Position numbers and translations under genes: made by a program
Shown here: positions 1-12,348 of the stretch, in pieces
Position numbering within the stretch: the first letter of the stretch is position 1
How the letters are laid out: each line of letters begins with the position of its first letter
The notes under the pieces: generated by a model
The model's database searches: none
What the model saw: only the letters and a program-made list of their open reading frames with translations
Told to the model about the DNA's origin: nothing
NCBI GenBank assembly: GCA_954871525.1
Contig: OX940863.1
Location: 26,176,001-26,240,000, forward strand
DNA: 64,000 bases
Direction: 5' to 3'
From: Parietaria judaica
Lineage: Eukaryota > Streptophyta > Magnoliopsida > Rosales > Urticaceae

Positions 1-628
1 TACGAACGGGTTAGTCAATAAATTTATGGTGTATTAGAATTCGTATTTTCTTTCTTCTAATAACTTATTATGTTGTAAATATTCAATTTTCTCATTTCTT
101 ACACTATACGACTATCTCTATCGAAATAAATTTATGTATCAACTTCACAACTTTTTCATGAGCTTGTAACTATCTTATATACAACACATTAAAAAGACAC
201 CAATTTTAGTTCATTTTACATTTTTATTGATATCATATTAACAAAAGGGTTAATCCATTGAGTTTTTGCTAAGAGTGATGATTTAAACTATTTTTTATTC
301 ATATTAATTTATAAACAATATATTTTTCTCTAATATTCTAAATATAATAGAGATTAAGAGTAACACACAAAGATGTGCAATTGATTAACATCATGTTAGC
401 AAATGAGTGAAGTACAACTCTACATCATTAGCATTAGCATGGCTCGTGATTTATGATTAGCGCTAATTAAGTTAATTTTAAACATTCAATAATCTGAAAA
501 TTCGAATTTAGTGTAATATTATAAATATATTCGATTAAAAGGAACAAACATATGGCATTTTCACAAGTGGGGACATGGAATCGCCACGTTTCGAAACGTA
601 ACACAAGGCATAGGAAGTGAACAAGAAT
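1..628. other. AT-rich intergenic DNA, no gene
   Basis: No recognisable coding sequence, RNA gene or repeat boundary was seen here. The stretch is AT-rich and ends at the target-site duplication of the adjacent hAT-like element. Confidence 0.5.
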
Positions 629-636
629 GTTGGGGG
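629..636. repeat. 8 bp target-site duplication (left copy)
   Basis: GTTGGGGG here is repeated exactly at 2236-2243 on the other side of the hAT-like element. Confidence 0.88.
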
Positions 637-2235
637 CAAGGTTCGCATTACCGACGATTATCGTCGATTATCGACGATTATCGAGCTTACCGGTAGTTAC
701 CGGTAAGTTACCGGCTATAATACTTACCGTTTTATCCATTTTTCGACGATTATCGAGCTTTTCGATAAACCGAAGATCAACCGATTATCGCTATTTTTAG
801 TGTAAAAATTTGATACTTTTCGGTCAATTAAAAAAAATCAATTTTTAGAGATTTTTCGGTCTTTTCGACAGCCAATGACCAAATTTTATACAATTTTCGA
901 GCTTACCAGTGAAAAACCGAGACTTTTCGGTCTTTTCGACAGCCGGCGACCAAATCTTATACGAAAACTTGATTTTCGAACTGGTAAGTTGCAAATTTTT
1001 CGACAAATTATCATATTTTCACTGATTAATCGATTCTTGGCATAAGTTTCAAAAGTTTTGATTTATTCATTTTTAACCGAATTTCTTGGAATTTTTTGTA
1101 GTTTTTGATAAATTAATGACATATAATGTTAAATCTATATGAATCAATCATTTCTTCTTTGATATGTACTCATTTATACGATTTTTAGGGCATTTCATGT
1201 GTTAAAATATAAAGAGTTAGTTTTATATGAGATTTATGTTTAGAAATGAGTAAAGCTTGGAACTTTATCATCTTTTGTTTATTTTTTTGCATTCTTATGA
1301 ATATTTTTTATGAAAACATGTTTTGATGACTTATTCTATAATTATTTTGTTAGATTTAGGTTAAATTCGGATTATCATGCTTGTTAGGCAAATGTATATA
1401 AAGTTTTGAATTTAGGAATTTACTCGAAATGTGCATACTTTGTTATAATTTGTTGATTGTATAGGGTTCAAAATATTATATTTCCAAAGAAATATGAATG
1501 TTTGAGCTTTTGATTTCTTGAGTTCTTGAATTTTTAGATTACAAGACTTTCGTGTAAAAAGTCTAAAAATTCATATTTTTTAATTTTTGAAGTAATTTAT
1601 TCAAATTTTTATGTTTCTATTTCATTAATTATTTATTGACATATTAATCTGTGATTTTGGTATATTTTATTTGCATATTTGAGCTTAATTCGGATTTTTT
1701 CATAATTACGGCAAAAGTCTTCTAAGTTTATCTTTTGTGATTTGTGAGGTAATCTCTTCATTTTTTTTTGGTGTTTTCTTTGATAAAATATTTTTTAAAA
1801 AAATAATATGAAATCTTAGTGTAACTTATTTTCATATTTGAGATTAATTTGAATTTTCTCATAATTGCGGCAAAAGTCTTCTAAGTTGATGTGATGAGAA
1901 TTATATGTGTTTGTATATGATTATATATATATATATGTTTGTGTATGAAACTGTTTTTTATATCATGACATTCTATTATTAATTTATTAGATAATAGAAT
2001 AGAATCAATAATTATCATGACATGCTTTTATTTTTGGTATTTTTAAAATATTATTTTAAATTGGGCAAATACAAGCTTAAAAATTTTATAAGTTTTCCGT
2101 CGAAAAGTATCGAAAAGTATCGATAATCGGTAAGCTACAGTATTATAGGTTTTCCGTCGGTTAATCGGTAAGCTATCGATTAATCCGTCGAAAACAGTAA
2201 TCGGTTTATCGGTAACATCGGTAAGTTGAACCTTG
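637..2235. mobile_element. Non-autonomous hAT-like element, 1.6 kb
   Basis: The ends are imperfect terminal inverted repeats: CAAGGTTCGCATTACCGACG at the left and, read inward from the right, CAAGGTTCAACTTACCGATG (17 of 20 matching). Both sides are flanked by the identical 8 bp GTTGGGGG (629-636 and 2236-2243). An 8 bp duplication with short TIRs is the hAT signature. The subterminal 150 bp at each end are packed with variants of TCGATTATCG and GGTAAGTTACCGG, probably transposase-binding repeats. The interior is AT-rich and has no transposase reading frame, so mobility would need a transposase supplied in trans. The perfect duplication suggests fairly recent insertion. Confidence 0.88.
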
Positions 2236-2243
2236 GTTGGGGG

Positions 2244-5200
2244 TGTGTCCAATGTTCACACGTGTGAGAATCTAAGCGACTCGTTCGAAGCTTCACAATG
2301 ATTACTCGTCATCAATTTGCATTGCACCTCCAACACATTCGACGCGTGTATTCTTCTCTTTTCTTTTCATTTCTTTTCCTATATTTTTATTAGGTATTTT
2401 GCTTTTATTATACTTTCAAAATCAATAATATACGGATAAAGTGCACTTTAAATATTTTTTATACCGTTTAATTATTTCAGTTTATAAAAATTTAGAATTA
2501 TAAATTTTACAAAATATATCATCTACTTAAAAATTTCAAAATGTTATCAATAAGTAGATTTAAAAATAAGTTTAAATTTGTAAGCATACAAATAATCAGA
2601 TATAGATTTTTTATTATTATTATTATCAAATAAAGTTTAATAGATATTTGTTATTATATTTAAAAATTATATTTTAATTATCTTAAATAAAATAAAATTG
2701 TACATTATATTTTGATTGTTAAAAAAGATTGTACAAATTGTATAAAAAAAAAAATTACTCATCGTGTATTGAAATGGCTAGTTCTAAAAAGATTTGTACA
2801 AAATGACTATTTCATTAATAAACCTTTGAAAAAAAAATAGTATATTTTACTAAAAATGAAATAAAAAGGTTAAAAACGAATTTTATTAATTGAGTATATT
2901 AAAATTTGAACTTAAACATCAGTTTTCAATTAATTGAAAATTTTAGAATGTCCCTTTTAAGTGATTATTTTTGGGCCTTAAGTATATACTATATTTTTTA
3001 AAACAAAGAAAATCTCGTTATAAATCCTTCTCATCAAGGCTGTAATAAATATATCAGCTCTTTAAAATCATTTAGCACAACATCTTCTTAGAAATTTATT
3101 CCAAAATTATACATAAACGCAGATGATACGTATATATATATCCATATGTTTAGAGGTGTGATGTGTCACGTTCTTCTTATGGCAATGGTACGCTTGTCTC
3201 ATTATTCGTCGCAAATATGAATAACAGTAAGTCGAAAGATATAGAAAAAGGTTAAAAGTTTGGTCAAAAAACGTGGCTGGTAAATTTGCAATCGTGAAGA
3301 AGAAAAGATGTGAAAGGAACCTAAAGTGGGACCAAAAATGAATTCATTAATACTTTATATATACACATTTATAAAATAAATATTAGTCGAAGGGACACAA
3401 AGCAAAGGGCACGTGTGAAACAAGGTGTTCATTGTCCACATTAAAAAAATAATATGTACCAACAGATTTAAATAAATAATAAATCGCAAAGTGTGACACA
3501 TAGTGATAAATTCGGCTACGAAGTTAACATTTATTCTATTAAAATTTTCATTCATTTTTACGAGTATTTATTTGGATTGAATTCAGATCGTCCGAATAAT
3601 GCATATCCTAATACAAAAATATTAATGTAAAGGTAAAGCCATCTAGGCTCCACAAAAGACGTGTACTCTTAATATAATATTTATATAAATTTTAATAAAT
3701 ATTTGTACTAAAATAATTAGTCAAGTTAGCAAAAATAAATAATTAAACTAATTTAAAGCATAGTTTTGATCCTTACTAATTACTTCAACATTTATATTTT
3801 ATTTTACTTTTCTTCACGTTTAAATAATTTTTATAGTACTTCTTTTTTTTTTCTTTCTCTTCACTCTTTTTTTTGTTTGCGCTTCACCAGCGCGATTTTC
3901 GCCCTCTTTCCTCAATTAACAATAAAATAAACAAATTCATAAAATCTAGACTCTTTCCACAATCAATATTCAATATATTCAAATTTTTATCACTGTTTCT
4001 TTACTATTAATGATACCATTATATTAAAAATAACAGAAAGAAGCAGTTTAGGAATTGTTTGCTAAAGGAAAGAAATAAAATTGTTACCTTTGAGAATTTT
4101 TTTTTATTATTATTTTGTAATTATTATTGTACGTTTTAGTCATAAGGTGCTTTGCTGAATAAATTTTGGACAGTGATTTTAATACATCGATATATGCCTA
4201 AATTATCATATCCTAAAAAGAGAAATTAAATCTAAGAGCAATAACTAAAATAAAACTAAGTAATAGGATGTACATGCATTTGCAATATTTAAGCTTGGTC
4301 TCAGCTAAATAAAGAAAGATTCCTTCAATAATAACCTAGTTATTAGCCCTAATTGCACGTGTCTACCCTATATAGCTAAGCAATATTATTTATGTCCACC
4401 AATCATTGGAAGGTAAATAAACTTCTATTATGTTACGGGATTGTGTCCCTTGAAATTGAATTTATAAGTATTTGCATACCACGCTATTATTTAGGAAAAA
4501 ACTAGAATTAGCAAAAATAATATTTATTGCCACTTTTTAAAAACAATTTGTGGATGACGGACACAAAACAATTAAAACAGAGCCATTGCATCCGATTTTT
4601 TCTTCTTCAAATCTTTAGATATAACTTTCAAGATTTTAGCTTCAGTGATGTTTAATTTGCCCTCTAGATATATTATCGCCGAGATACGTAACTTGATTCT
4701 AACACGGTATAAAAGAAACATTATAATGGGCAAGACCGAATGATTTAGCGGTGATTTAATTATTTTCTTTATATCGAAATCAAGATACATTTCATAATTC
4801 ACGTACTTTTTAATTTTCAAATAAACCATATCCGAGAGACAGGCCCTGTGTACGAGTTCCAAAAGAGCTAAATAATGCGTGAGAAATTGAATAAATATAT
4901 TTAAAGAAAAAATATAAGAAACAAAAATTAAATAAAGCACTTTCAGACTCACTCGTATTTGATATGTTAACAAAAAAAAAAACTCAATATTTAATCAACA
5001 GGAGGTAAAGATCTTAAATAAAAAATAATAGCAACAATAATACTTAATATTGCCTAAAGATAGTTGACCCTTTTTTTAATTAAAAAAGAACTTAATCTCT
5101 CTTAATCAATGTTACATAATGTCATGTTGATTTCCACGTAGCAACTCCGCATCACATAATTGCGACGTCCTTTTATCAAATATATTCGGCACTTTTTTCT

Positions 5201-5500
5201 TGATTTTTCAATCTCATTGCCATTTTTCTAATTATTCACTAAATATATTTTTCGAAAATTGATTCGCACGAAAGATAAGAATCTCAGAAGTTACGTCAAA
5301 ACAATCCTCAAACATATATGGAGAAATACCAAGCCACACTATAATAATCCCATTATATTCGGAAATATCATGCACTAATCTCCCGAGTCCTAACGCTTTC
5401 GTTACGTTTATCAAAAAGATTCCTTTCATCGGACGGTCAGACTTGCACACGACGAACATCCAACGGTCCCACACAAGTCTATCTTTTGCAGAGAAACCGA
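2244..5500. other. AT-rich intergenic DNA, no supported gene
   Basis: Several short open frames occur, including 4572-4973 and 5232-5507 on the minus strand. None has a recognisable domain, and the first is Ile/Leu/Lys-rich as expected of random AT-rich DNA. No RNA gene or bounded transposon was identified. Confidence 0.45.
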
Positions 5501-5573
5501 CTCTCATATTATCTGACCTTTATTTTAATGCATATAAAAAGGGAGGCTAGCATACTGAAGCGAATCATATCGC

Positions 5574-5635
5574 GACACGTGTCCGCAATGCCTGACCCAA
5601 CCCACACGTGACAGCCGCCACGGGACCCACACGTG
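5574..5635. promoter_or_regulatory. Cluster of three G-box (CACGTG) motifs
   Basis: CACGTG occurs at 5576-5581 (inside the palindrome GACACGTGTC), 5605-5610 and 5630-5635, three copies in 60 bp. G-boxes with an ACGTG core are bound by plant bZIP and bHLH factors and include ABA-responsive elements. A TATAAAAA string lies at about 5534-5541. The target is unclear: the PLATZ gene ends about 530 bp away with its 3' end facing the cluster. Either a small unrecognised minus-strand gene starting near 5507 uses it, or it is a distal element. Confidence 0.45.
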
Positions 5636-6161
5636 CGTAGTTCACCGCCTCTAGTCAACTGCTTTCTAAATTAAGACATACGTATTAAATATATAAATAA
5701 TATATAAGCAAATAATACACAAAAACAGAATACATAATAAAATCTACATATCATTATATTTATATCAAATCCCTTAATACATTTCATGTCTATCTACATA
5801 TATATGATTAAAAAAAAAAAGTATATACATTTTATGGAACCCAAAACTTATGTATAATCACTCTAGAGACCTTTCTTCTATAATTATTAATTATTATGGT
5901 AATTATAAAAACCCACTTGGTCTTGGTCTATACTGTCCTTTATTTTATCAACCTTTTTTTTTCTACTTGGCCTCTATGTACATTGCTAGAGACTTCTTTT
6001 TTCTTTTCTTTTCTTTTTTCTCCGAGACCGACTTTCGGGAGCGGAAAAGCTCGGGGCATCGGAGCAGGGGAGTGGCATTACAAAATAAAACCTAGTTTCG
6101 TATAGGCAGTGGCATTAGGGTAATTAACAGACGCGGTCGTGGGCGGAGGGCGGGTTTTTGG

Positions 6162-7548
6162 CTAGTACTCTATGATCAGTCCTCCCATGGGCGCCCGGTG
6201 CGGAATCCCCTTCCGCCGCTTGGCCGTCCGATAGCTGACGGACGTCGGAGGCGGGGTCGAAGGAGTGAAGCTCTGCACCTTCATGTGATTGCTCTTCGCC
6301 CGGATATGGCCGTGGCTGCTGCTGCTGTAGGAGTCCTCGTCGGAATCCGACGCCATTATCGGTGTCCGCTTCTTCTTGACGTCGAAATTCTTCGAGGTCC
6401 CGACAATCTGCAGATCAATAATGGAGCGAAGAATGTCAGAACTGGACAATGCCACAATTCAATATTCAATATTTAATTTGGGGTTTATCAACAAATTTGG
6501 ACCTGAGAGAGTAAAATAAACAAAACATGAATAATGGTGAGAGAAAAAAAAAATTACCGAGCAAACCCAAACATTTCAACTCTGTTTGTTTCCCGGGAAA
6601 ATGCAGCAAGAAAACGGAGGAAAAAAAAAAAAAAAAAACCCTAATCTGCATCTAGACTGTAAACACATTTGGACCCATTTCAAGAAACATGTATTCTATT
6701 ACGATTTTCAAATAGAAACCCCAATGTCTCAACCCTGTTTGTTTCCCGGGAAAATTCAGAGAGAGAACGGAGAAGGAAAAGAAAAGAAGAGTGAATTTCA
6801 AAAGTCCAACATTTCAGCTACCTAATCGCTCACAATGAGAGAAAGGAAAAGAAAAGAAAAGTCAACTCGTTCGACGAACAAACAAGCAAAACAGAGCATT
6901 AACTTTCTGGCATTTTCTGGGCAACCAAACAAGAAGAAAGAATAGTAGTACCTTGCAGCCGAGCGAGCAGAAGCGGAAGGAGTCGAGGAGGCTGCGATCG
7001 CAGACCTCGCAGGTGTTGGTGACGCCCTTGCCGGGCCTGGGCTGAGGCCTCTCGTTCAGGAACACCACCCTCGCGCTGTTGATGATGTACGTCTGCACTC
7101 CCGCGATGTCCAGCACCTTCTGAATCTCCGACACCCTGATCACGTCGTGGTACGACGACCTCCTTATCTGCAAACCCAAAAACCATTTTCAGAAAAGCTG
7201 AGAAACAGAAAGCAGGAAAGTGTTTTTTTTTTTTTCCGGGAATGTTTTCAAGGGACCTGAATGGCGCGGTGGTCCTTGTGGTAGTGGAGGCAGAGCGAGC
7301 AGAGCGCGCCGTTCATGCAGTCGAGGCAGTACATGTTGCACTCGCTCTTGTGCGAGTCCGCGTGGAGTTTGCATTGCACGAAGAAGCTCTCGCGAAGCAG
7401 GGGCTTCAGCCATGGCGGCCACCGAGTCGTGCTCATCGACTCCTCGATCTCCTCGGGACCCTGCAAACAAAACCCGGACTTTAATCAGAAAAACAAAAAC
7501 AGAAAACAGAAACAGCAGACCGATCAACGAAAAAGGGAAAAGTACCAT
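6162..7548 (-). CDS. PLATZ zinc-finger transcription factor (4 exons, 222 aa)
   Basis: Exons on the minus strand are 7546-7548 (ATG only), 7257-7460, 6952-7167 and 6162-6407. Every junction is GT..AG, the frame is continuous (222 codons plus TAG), and the introns are 85, 89 and 544 bp. The protein is a nuclear plant-specific AT-rich-DNA-binding zinc protein, usually a repressor (family knowledge). Both signature metal sites are complete: C31-x2-H34-x11-C46-x2-C49-x5-C55-x2-C58-x3-H62-x2-H65, and C122-x2-C125-x10-C136-x3-C140. [14 protein letters not shown] precedes the first site. The Ser-rich tail ends in the basic block [14 protein letters not shown]. Length is normal for the family. The start is ambiguous: the frame stays open upstream of the ATG with coding-like residues (see findings). 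Chromosomal neighbours give no functional hint. Confidence 0.95.
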
Positions 7549-7790
7549 GATTCTTCTGCTCTTGGGCTTGATTTCGCGGACCAGAGTGGAGGCGTCCTGG
7601 TTGTCGATCGCCAGCTTGACCGAGTGGGTGAAGAAGAGAGGCAGAGCTCGGGTTTGGGTATCAATGGTGGAGAGAGAGTGTGTGAGAGTTGTAGAGGGAA
7701 AGGGATGTTTTTTGGGTTTTTTCTGAAGAAGTGGAGGCGGTGAAGAAGATTATGGGCTCTTGTAGGGAGTGGTATATGGCGTTAAGAGAG
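7549..7790 (-). promoter_or_regulatory. PLATZ 5' leader, CT-rich and AUG-free
   Basis: Read on the minus strand, about 200 nt before the annotated ATG contain no ATG at all. The part near 7650-7700 is CT-rich (runs such as CTCTCTCTCC), typical of plant 5' leaders. A weak TATA-like CCATATACC lies near 7770. The 66 nt nearest the ATG are in frame and free of stops, so part of this leader may be translated. Confidence 0.5.
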
Positions 7791-10195
7791 AGAAGGAAAG
7801 AGACTTTTTATTCTTCGTTTTTATTATTTATTTATTTTTATTTGGGTTTTTCTTTACGAAATTTAAGAGTAATCGACTATCGATATACACTAGTGCCCCT
7901 TAATTTGGTATGTTTTTGCATTTTGGTGCCTCAATTTTAGTTTTTGACATTAACATCTTATATTCTCTTAAGAAAAATATACAACAGAATCTCGTTAATA
8001 CTTGTATGATTTCATTTCTAATTAATATAACTAATTTATTTATCAATGTATTTATAATCTTGATAGTAAAATAATTTTTTATCATTAAAATATTAATAGA
8101 AGTTTTATTTGTAATGTTCTTTGCATGTTCTAATAATAACTAAAAAATATGATTTTTTTATCAAATATTTGCATAACAATAATAAACTATTACCGAAATA
8201 CTTAATTTAAAAAATATTATTAAGAAAAGTCTCATAAAATTAGAGTAAAAAAACTTCAATTAGATCACGTGTTCGGTATAACTTACAAATTTTATTATTT
8301 TTCAACACGAAGAGAATAATGTGCTACTATTTTTGAAAGATTTATGGTTATTTACGAAAGAAATTAAATTTCATGATACATAATGATCAACTATCAAAGT
8401 TCAAGGGTATTTGTGCTAATTATTCTTTATTTAATTGGTTTAATTTAGTGTTTTGAGTGTGAGAAAGAGGTCGTTCTTATCCGCTCAAAGTCCACAACCG
8501 AGCCAAGCCCCGAACCTCAAACCGAAGCTAGATGCGTTGGGTGCAAGGAACCCACCTCCTTCTTTCCTTTTTATTTCCTTTCATTTTCATGATCTTATTT
8601 TTATAATTATTAATTTAATTAATTATTTTCAGGGTGGAGAGGGATATTTATTGATTATTTATACGAGACCCCTTATTTTAATCAAACCCTTTGCTTGATT
8701 CATTATTAGTGATCAACTCAATATATTTTTTTCTTTGTATAACGCATAATTTATTCTATCTTAGTTGTATGTGGCATTACCTATTCCATTATTTATGTCA
8801 CATTAATTAGTTTATAATTAATGAGACACCCTCCTTGTTATGTGCTCCTAATAATAATAATATTATTTCTTGTATCATGTGTGATGACATCTCTATTGTT
8901 TCTTCTTTGCCTAATTTTTATTTATTATGTTTATTATTCTTTTGTCTTAATCAAGGCTTGCATCACTTGATAATCATGTCAAGGTCAAGTTCCTTGAGGC
9001 ATTTTTCTTCCTCTGAATTTCCTTTAATCACTAAATAAAAACACTATGATATATGTAACCTCCGATTTCACGAACTTTGCAATTACCGATTCCGATAAAT
9101 CAGAAACGGAATTGACCACCAAAACTACGCGATTTCCCCAATTTTACTACTTGATATTGAGATTTATTATTAATTAGGAAATATTGAAACTGTCAATTTC
9201 AATAAAAAAATACCCGTTTTCCCCCACTTTTATAACACTATATTGAGATTTATCATTAATTAGGAAACTTACTAATTTAGAAAATAGAAAGAAAAAGGAG
9301 GGAAAAATCTCAAACTTCCTTAAACATTTGTAGTTAAAATCATGCAAATCTTAGTGTGGAAGAAACAAATTTTAGTTTTTTGATGTGCAAATAAATGGAG
9401 TTAACTATTTGAGTAACCAAATTCACTATGTAAGAAATTGAGAGTGTGCAACATATTGGGACTAGTTTATATATAATTATATCATTCATTCATGGATGGC
9501 TTTAAATTTTAATCATGTTAGATTCGGCATTGGTCGGCCATCCTTGAATAAAGAGTGTGCTAATCTCTTGCACATAAAAGGAATTATCTATGCCACTAAA
9601 ACAAACGTGTTCCTGTTCTTAGAAAAAGAAAGGAGAAATATACCAATTCAATATCGTATCTCTCATATTTATTACATAAAATCATAATGAGGTATCAAGG
9701 TTCTTTGAACATGTACGTAGCTGGAATTTGGAGAGCTTGGGGTTTTGTATTTAAGAGATTATGTATGCTTAGAGAAATATAAAAATTAATTTACCAAAGA
9801 ATATCCTCCCGAAAATGTATTAAAAACAATAAGTATATCGATAAATTAAATGTAGCATATTACTCCCTACGTGAAAAAAAATGGACGAAAATTAGCACAT
9901 GCTTGTTTTTGTACCAACAATTTATTAATTTTATTTGATCCTTGCAGAACTTTCAGCTTAATATTCATCTTAATATTTATTGAGTAGTACATTCAATAAT
10001 TGATCACAATAGTCTTATAATCTAATATATTGTGATTACTTACAAAACTAAATCTTATGTTTGACACAAATTAATATTTTTCTATCACTTTTAACCTGGA
10101 GAGGGCAACGTGTTACTTTTCAAAAAGTATAGAGATACTATTGCCAAAAGTTAAAATTTAAATTGCAAAATGTACTAATATTTAATTATATATAT

Positions 10196-10602
10196 ACGGG
10201 GTGCAAATAATAACCGGAGACCGGGTAATAATCCGAATTCGAACCCTTATACGGGTTTAAAATCCGAATCCGAATTTATCCGGATTTATTTTCCTTTAAT
10301 TTTTTAGGATTTCTTTCTTAGGGTTCGTGTGATGTACTTATGCTTGATGTTCGAGACTGTGTTTTTTTTTTATTATTATTCATTTTAATTTTAAGACAAT
10401 GAATGTATGTTTTTAATTTTGAGATGATATACTTAAAAAAAAAAAACGGGTAGTAATTCCGAGTAATTTCCAAAACTGGGTACCGGGTAGTAAATCCGGG
10501 TATCAAAAAACTAGATACCCGGATTTTTGGGTACCTGATCCGGGTATCAATTTTCGGATACCCGGTTTCCGGATCCGGGTACCCTACCCGGTTTCACCCC
10601 TA
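10196..10602. mobile_element. MITE-like element with GGGGTG termini
   Basis: The left end reads GGGGTGCAAATAATAACCGG. The right end, read inward, is AGGGGTGAAACCGGGTAGGG. Inside, GGGTACC/CCGGGTA and ATCCGGGTATC strings recur in both orientations. This composition is common to a widespread class of small plant DNA elements. No unambiguous target duplication was found, so the boundaries are approximate. Segments at about 11560-11945 and 48640-48870 share ATCCGGATT-like strings and a GGGTG-type end and may be decayed relatives. Confidence 0.5.
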
Positions 10603-12283
10603 AAAAGATACTAATATTCAAATTTAATGGGGCATTATTTTCAATTACTCATAAATTTTAAGAAATATATGTTTTAGAGTTTTCAATTAAATAGTTATTG
10701 AATAATTAATTAATTGACTGTTTCACTACATATAATCTCATTATCTAGTATATTAATATCGTATGATTTTCCGTGACAAAACTAAATCATATGTTTAGCA
10801 TAAATTAACATTTTTTTTATCGCGTTTCAGCCCGTTGACAACAATATGTTATTTCTCGATAGTGTAAGGAAATTGTTGCTAAAAATTATAATTATAATTA
10901 TCATTTCAAAATGAACTAAATTTCATAAGACATTAATATCAATTACTCTATAAAAGAAAATTAAGAAATGTACTTTTTGCTTCATTTTTTTTTTCCATTA
11001 AACATCTCATATTAGTAAACATAGGAACAATGAATGTATTAAGTGTTCACATGATATGTCTTTTGATCCCGATAATGCAATGTAGTTTTTGGCCAAAACA
11101 ATGGAGTCACAACATATTATATCTTTCTCTCTTCGATTAATTGTTTTTCCATTTGAATGCAATTCTCTTCAATAAATCATCATTTTGAAATAGTCTCCCA
11201 AACCTTAATTTATTAGGAAGGCGACATTTCACGCTACGAAAAAATACCCTCCAAAATTAAATTCCTCCTATGATATTATTAAACTTGCTCTCTAAAATAG
11301 CAAGAACAAAAGGGAGTTTTTATTTTATTAAAATAGACAAAGTAATTGACTTATGAACACAAAATTTCCATGAATAATAATGGGCAATTGTGGAAAACAA
11401 GTAACTTTTCAAGCTGCTCAATGACTAAATAGAAGACTAGCATTGCTTTTAGTGCTCCCATCTTTTCAAGTGGCCGCAAATTGCATAAGCGATTCCTTTC
11501 TTCAATTATATTGTGACTCTTAATTTGAAGATTTTTTTTAAGCTCTTCCAAAGATAAAAAAGGATCCGAGTTTTTTTTTTTTTAATTCCAGATCGAAATT
11601 TGGAGTTTTATAAAAACTTGGATTCGGGTTTTAAAAGTTTAAAATTCGGATTTCTAAATTTAGATTTAAATTTATTTTTATAAAAAGGACAAGAAGTTAA
11701 ATATGTATAAATAAAACAAAAATTCATGAAAATAAGATTAAAAAATCTTTAAAAATATGTATAAAAGTTGTAACCTATAATATGTATAAAAGTTGTAACC
11801 TATAGTTTGTTTTTTTTTTAATCCAGAACATGGATCCGATTTTAATCCGGTTTCAATTTAAATTGGTTTGGATTCAGGTGTGATCTAAAAGAAAACCCGT
11901 CCGGTTTTTATTGCGGTTTTTTTTTATATATATATACCCCTAGGCTCTTCATTAGCATTTCTTCCTATTCATCATTTTACACTTTTGTCCCCATGCTTAG
12001 TCTGGTCATATAAATGCAAGATTCTAGAATCCCAAATAGCAAATACAAGATTCATTAATAATAATTCTGATTTTTTTCTTTTTCAGAATCAAAATTTTGG
12101 TTTTCAACTCTACGATGCTTTTTTATTTATTTAATTCAATAACGGTTAATTTATTTGAGCCTACTAACCCATATTCAAAGGTCCAAATGCCGTTTAAGAA
12201 TTAATGAGATCTTTACTTTTCAAAAACACAAATCGATTTCGGGCTCTGATTTTGATAACAAACAACAGAACTGATTCGTTGTT

Positions 12284-12286
<3 letters not shown>

Positions 12287-12347
<61 letters not shown>
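12287..12347. repeat. (AT)n microsatellite, about 61 bp
   Basis: An uninterrupted alternating TA run of about 30 units. Confidence 0.95.

Positions 12348-12348
<1 letters not shown>

Noticed and set aside
4572..4973. 133-codon minus-strand open frame
   Set aside because: Its Ile/Leu/Lys/Tyr-rich composition follows the AT content, and there is no domain, no promoter evidence and no splice partner.
5232..5507. 91-codon minus-strand open frame next to the G-box cluster
   Set aside because: No recognisable family and no transcript evidence. It is kept only as a possible target of the cluster, not as a gene.
7220..7743. Plus-strand open frames opposite the PLATZ exons
   Set aside because: They are antisense shadows; the minus-strand exons carry the complete zinc-binding signature and consistent splice sites.
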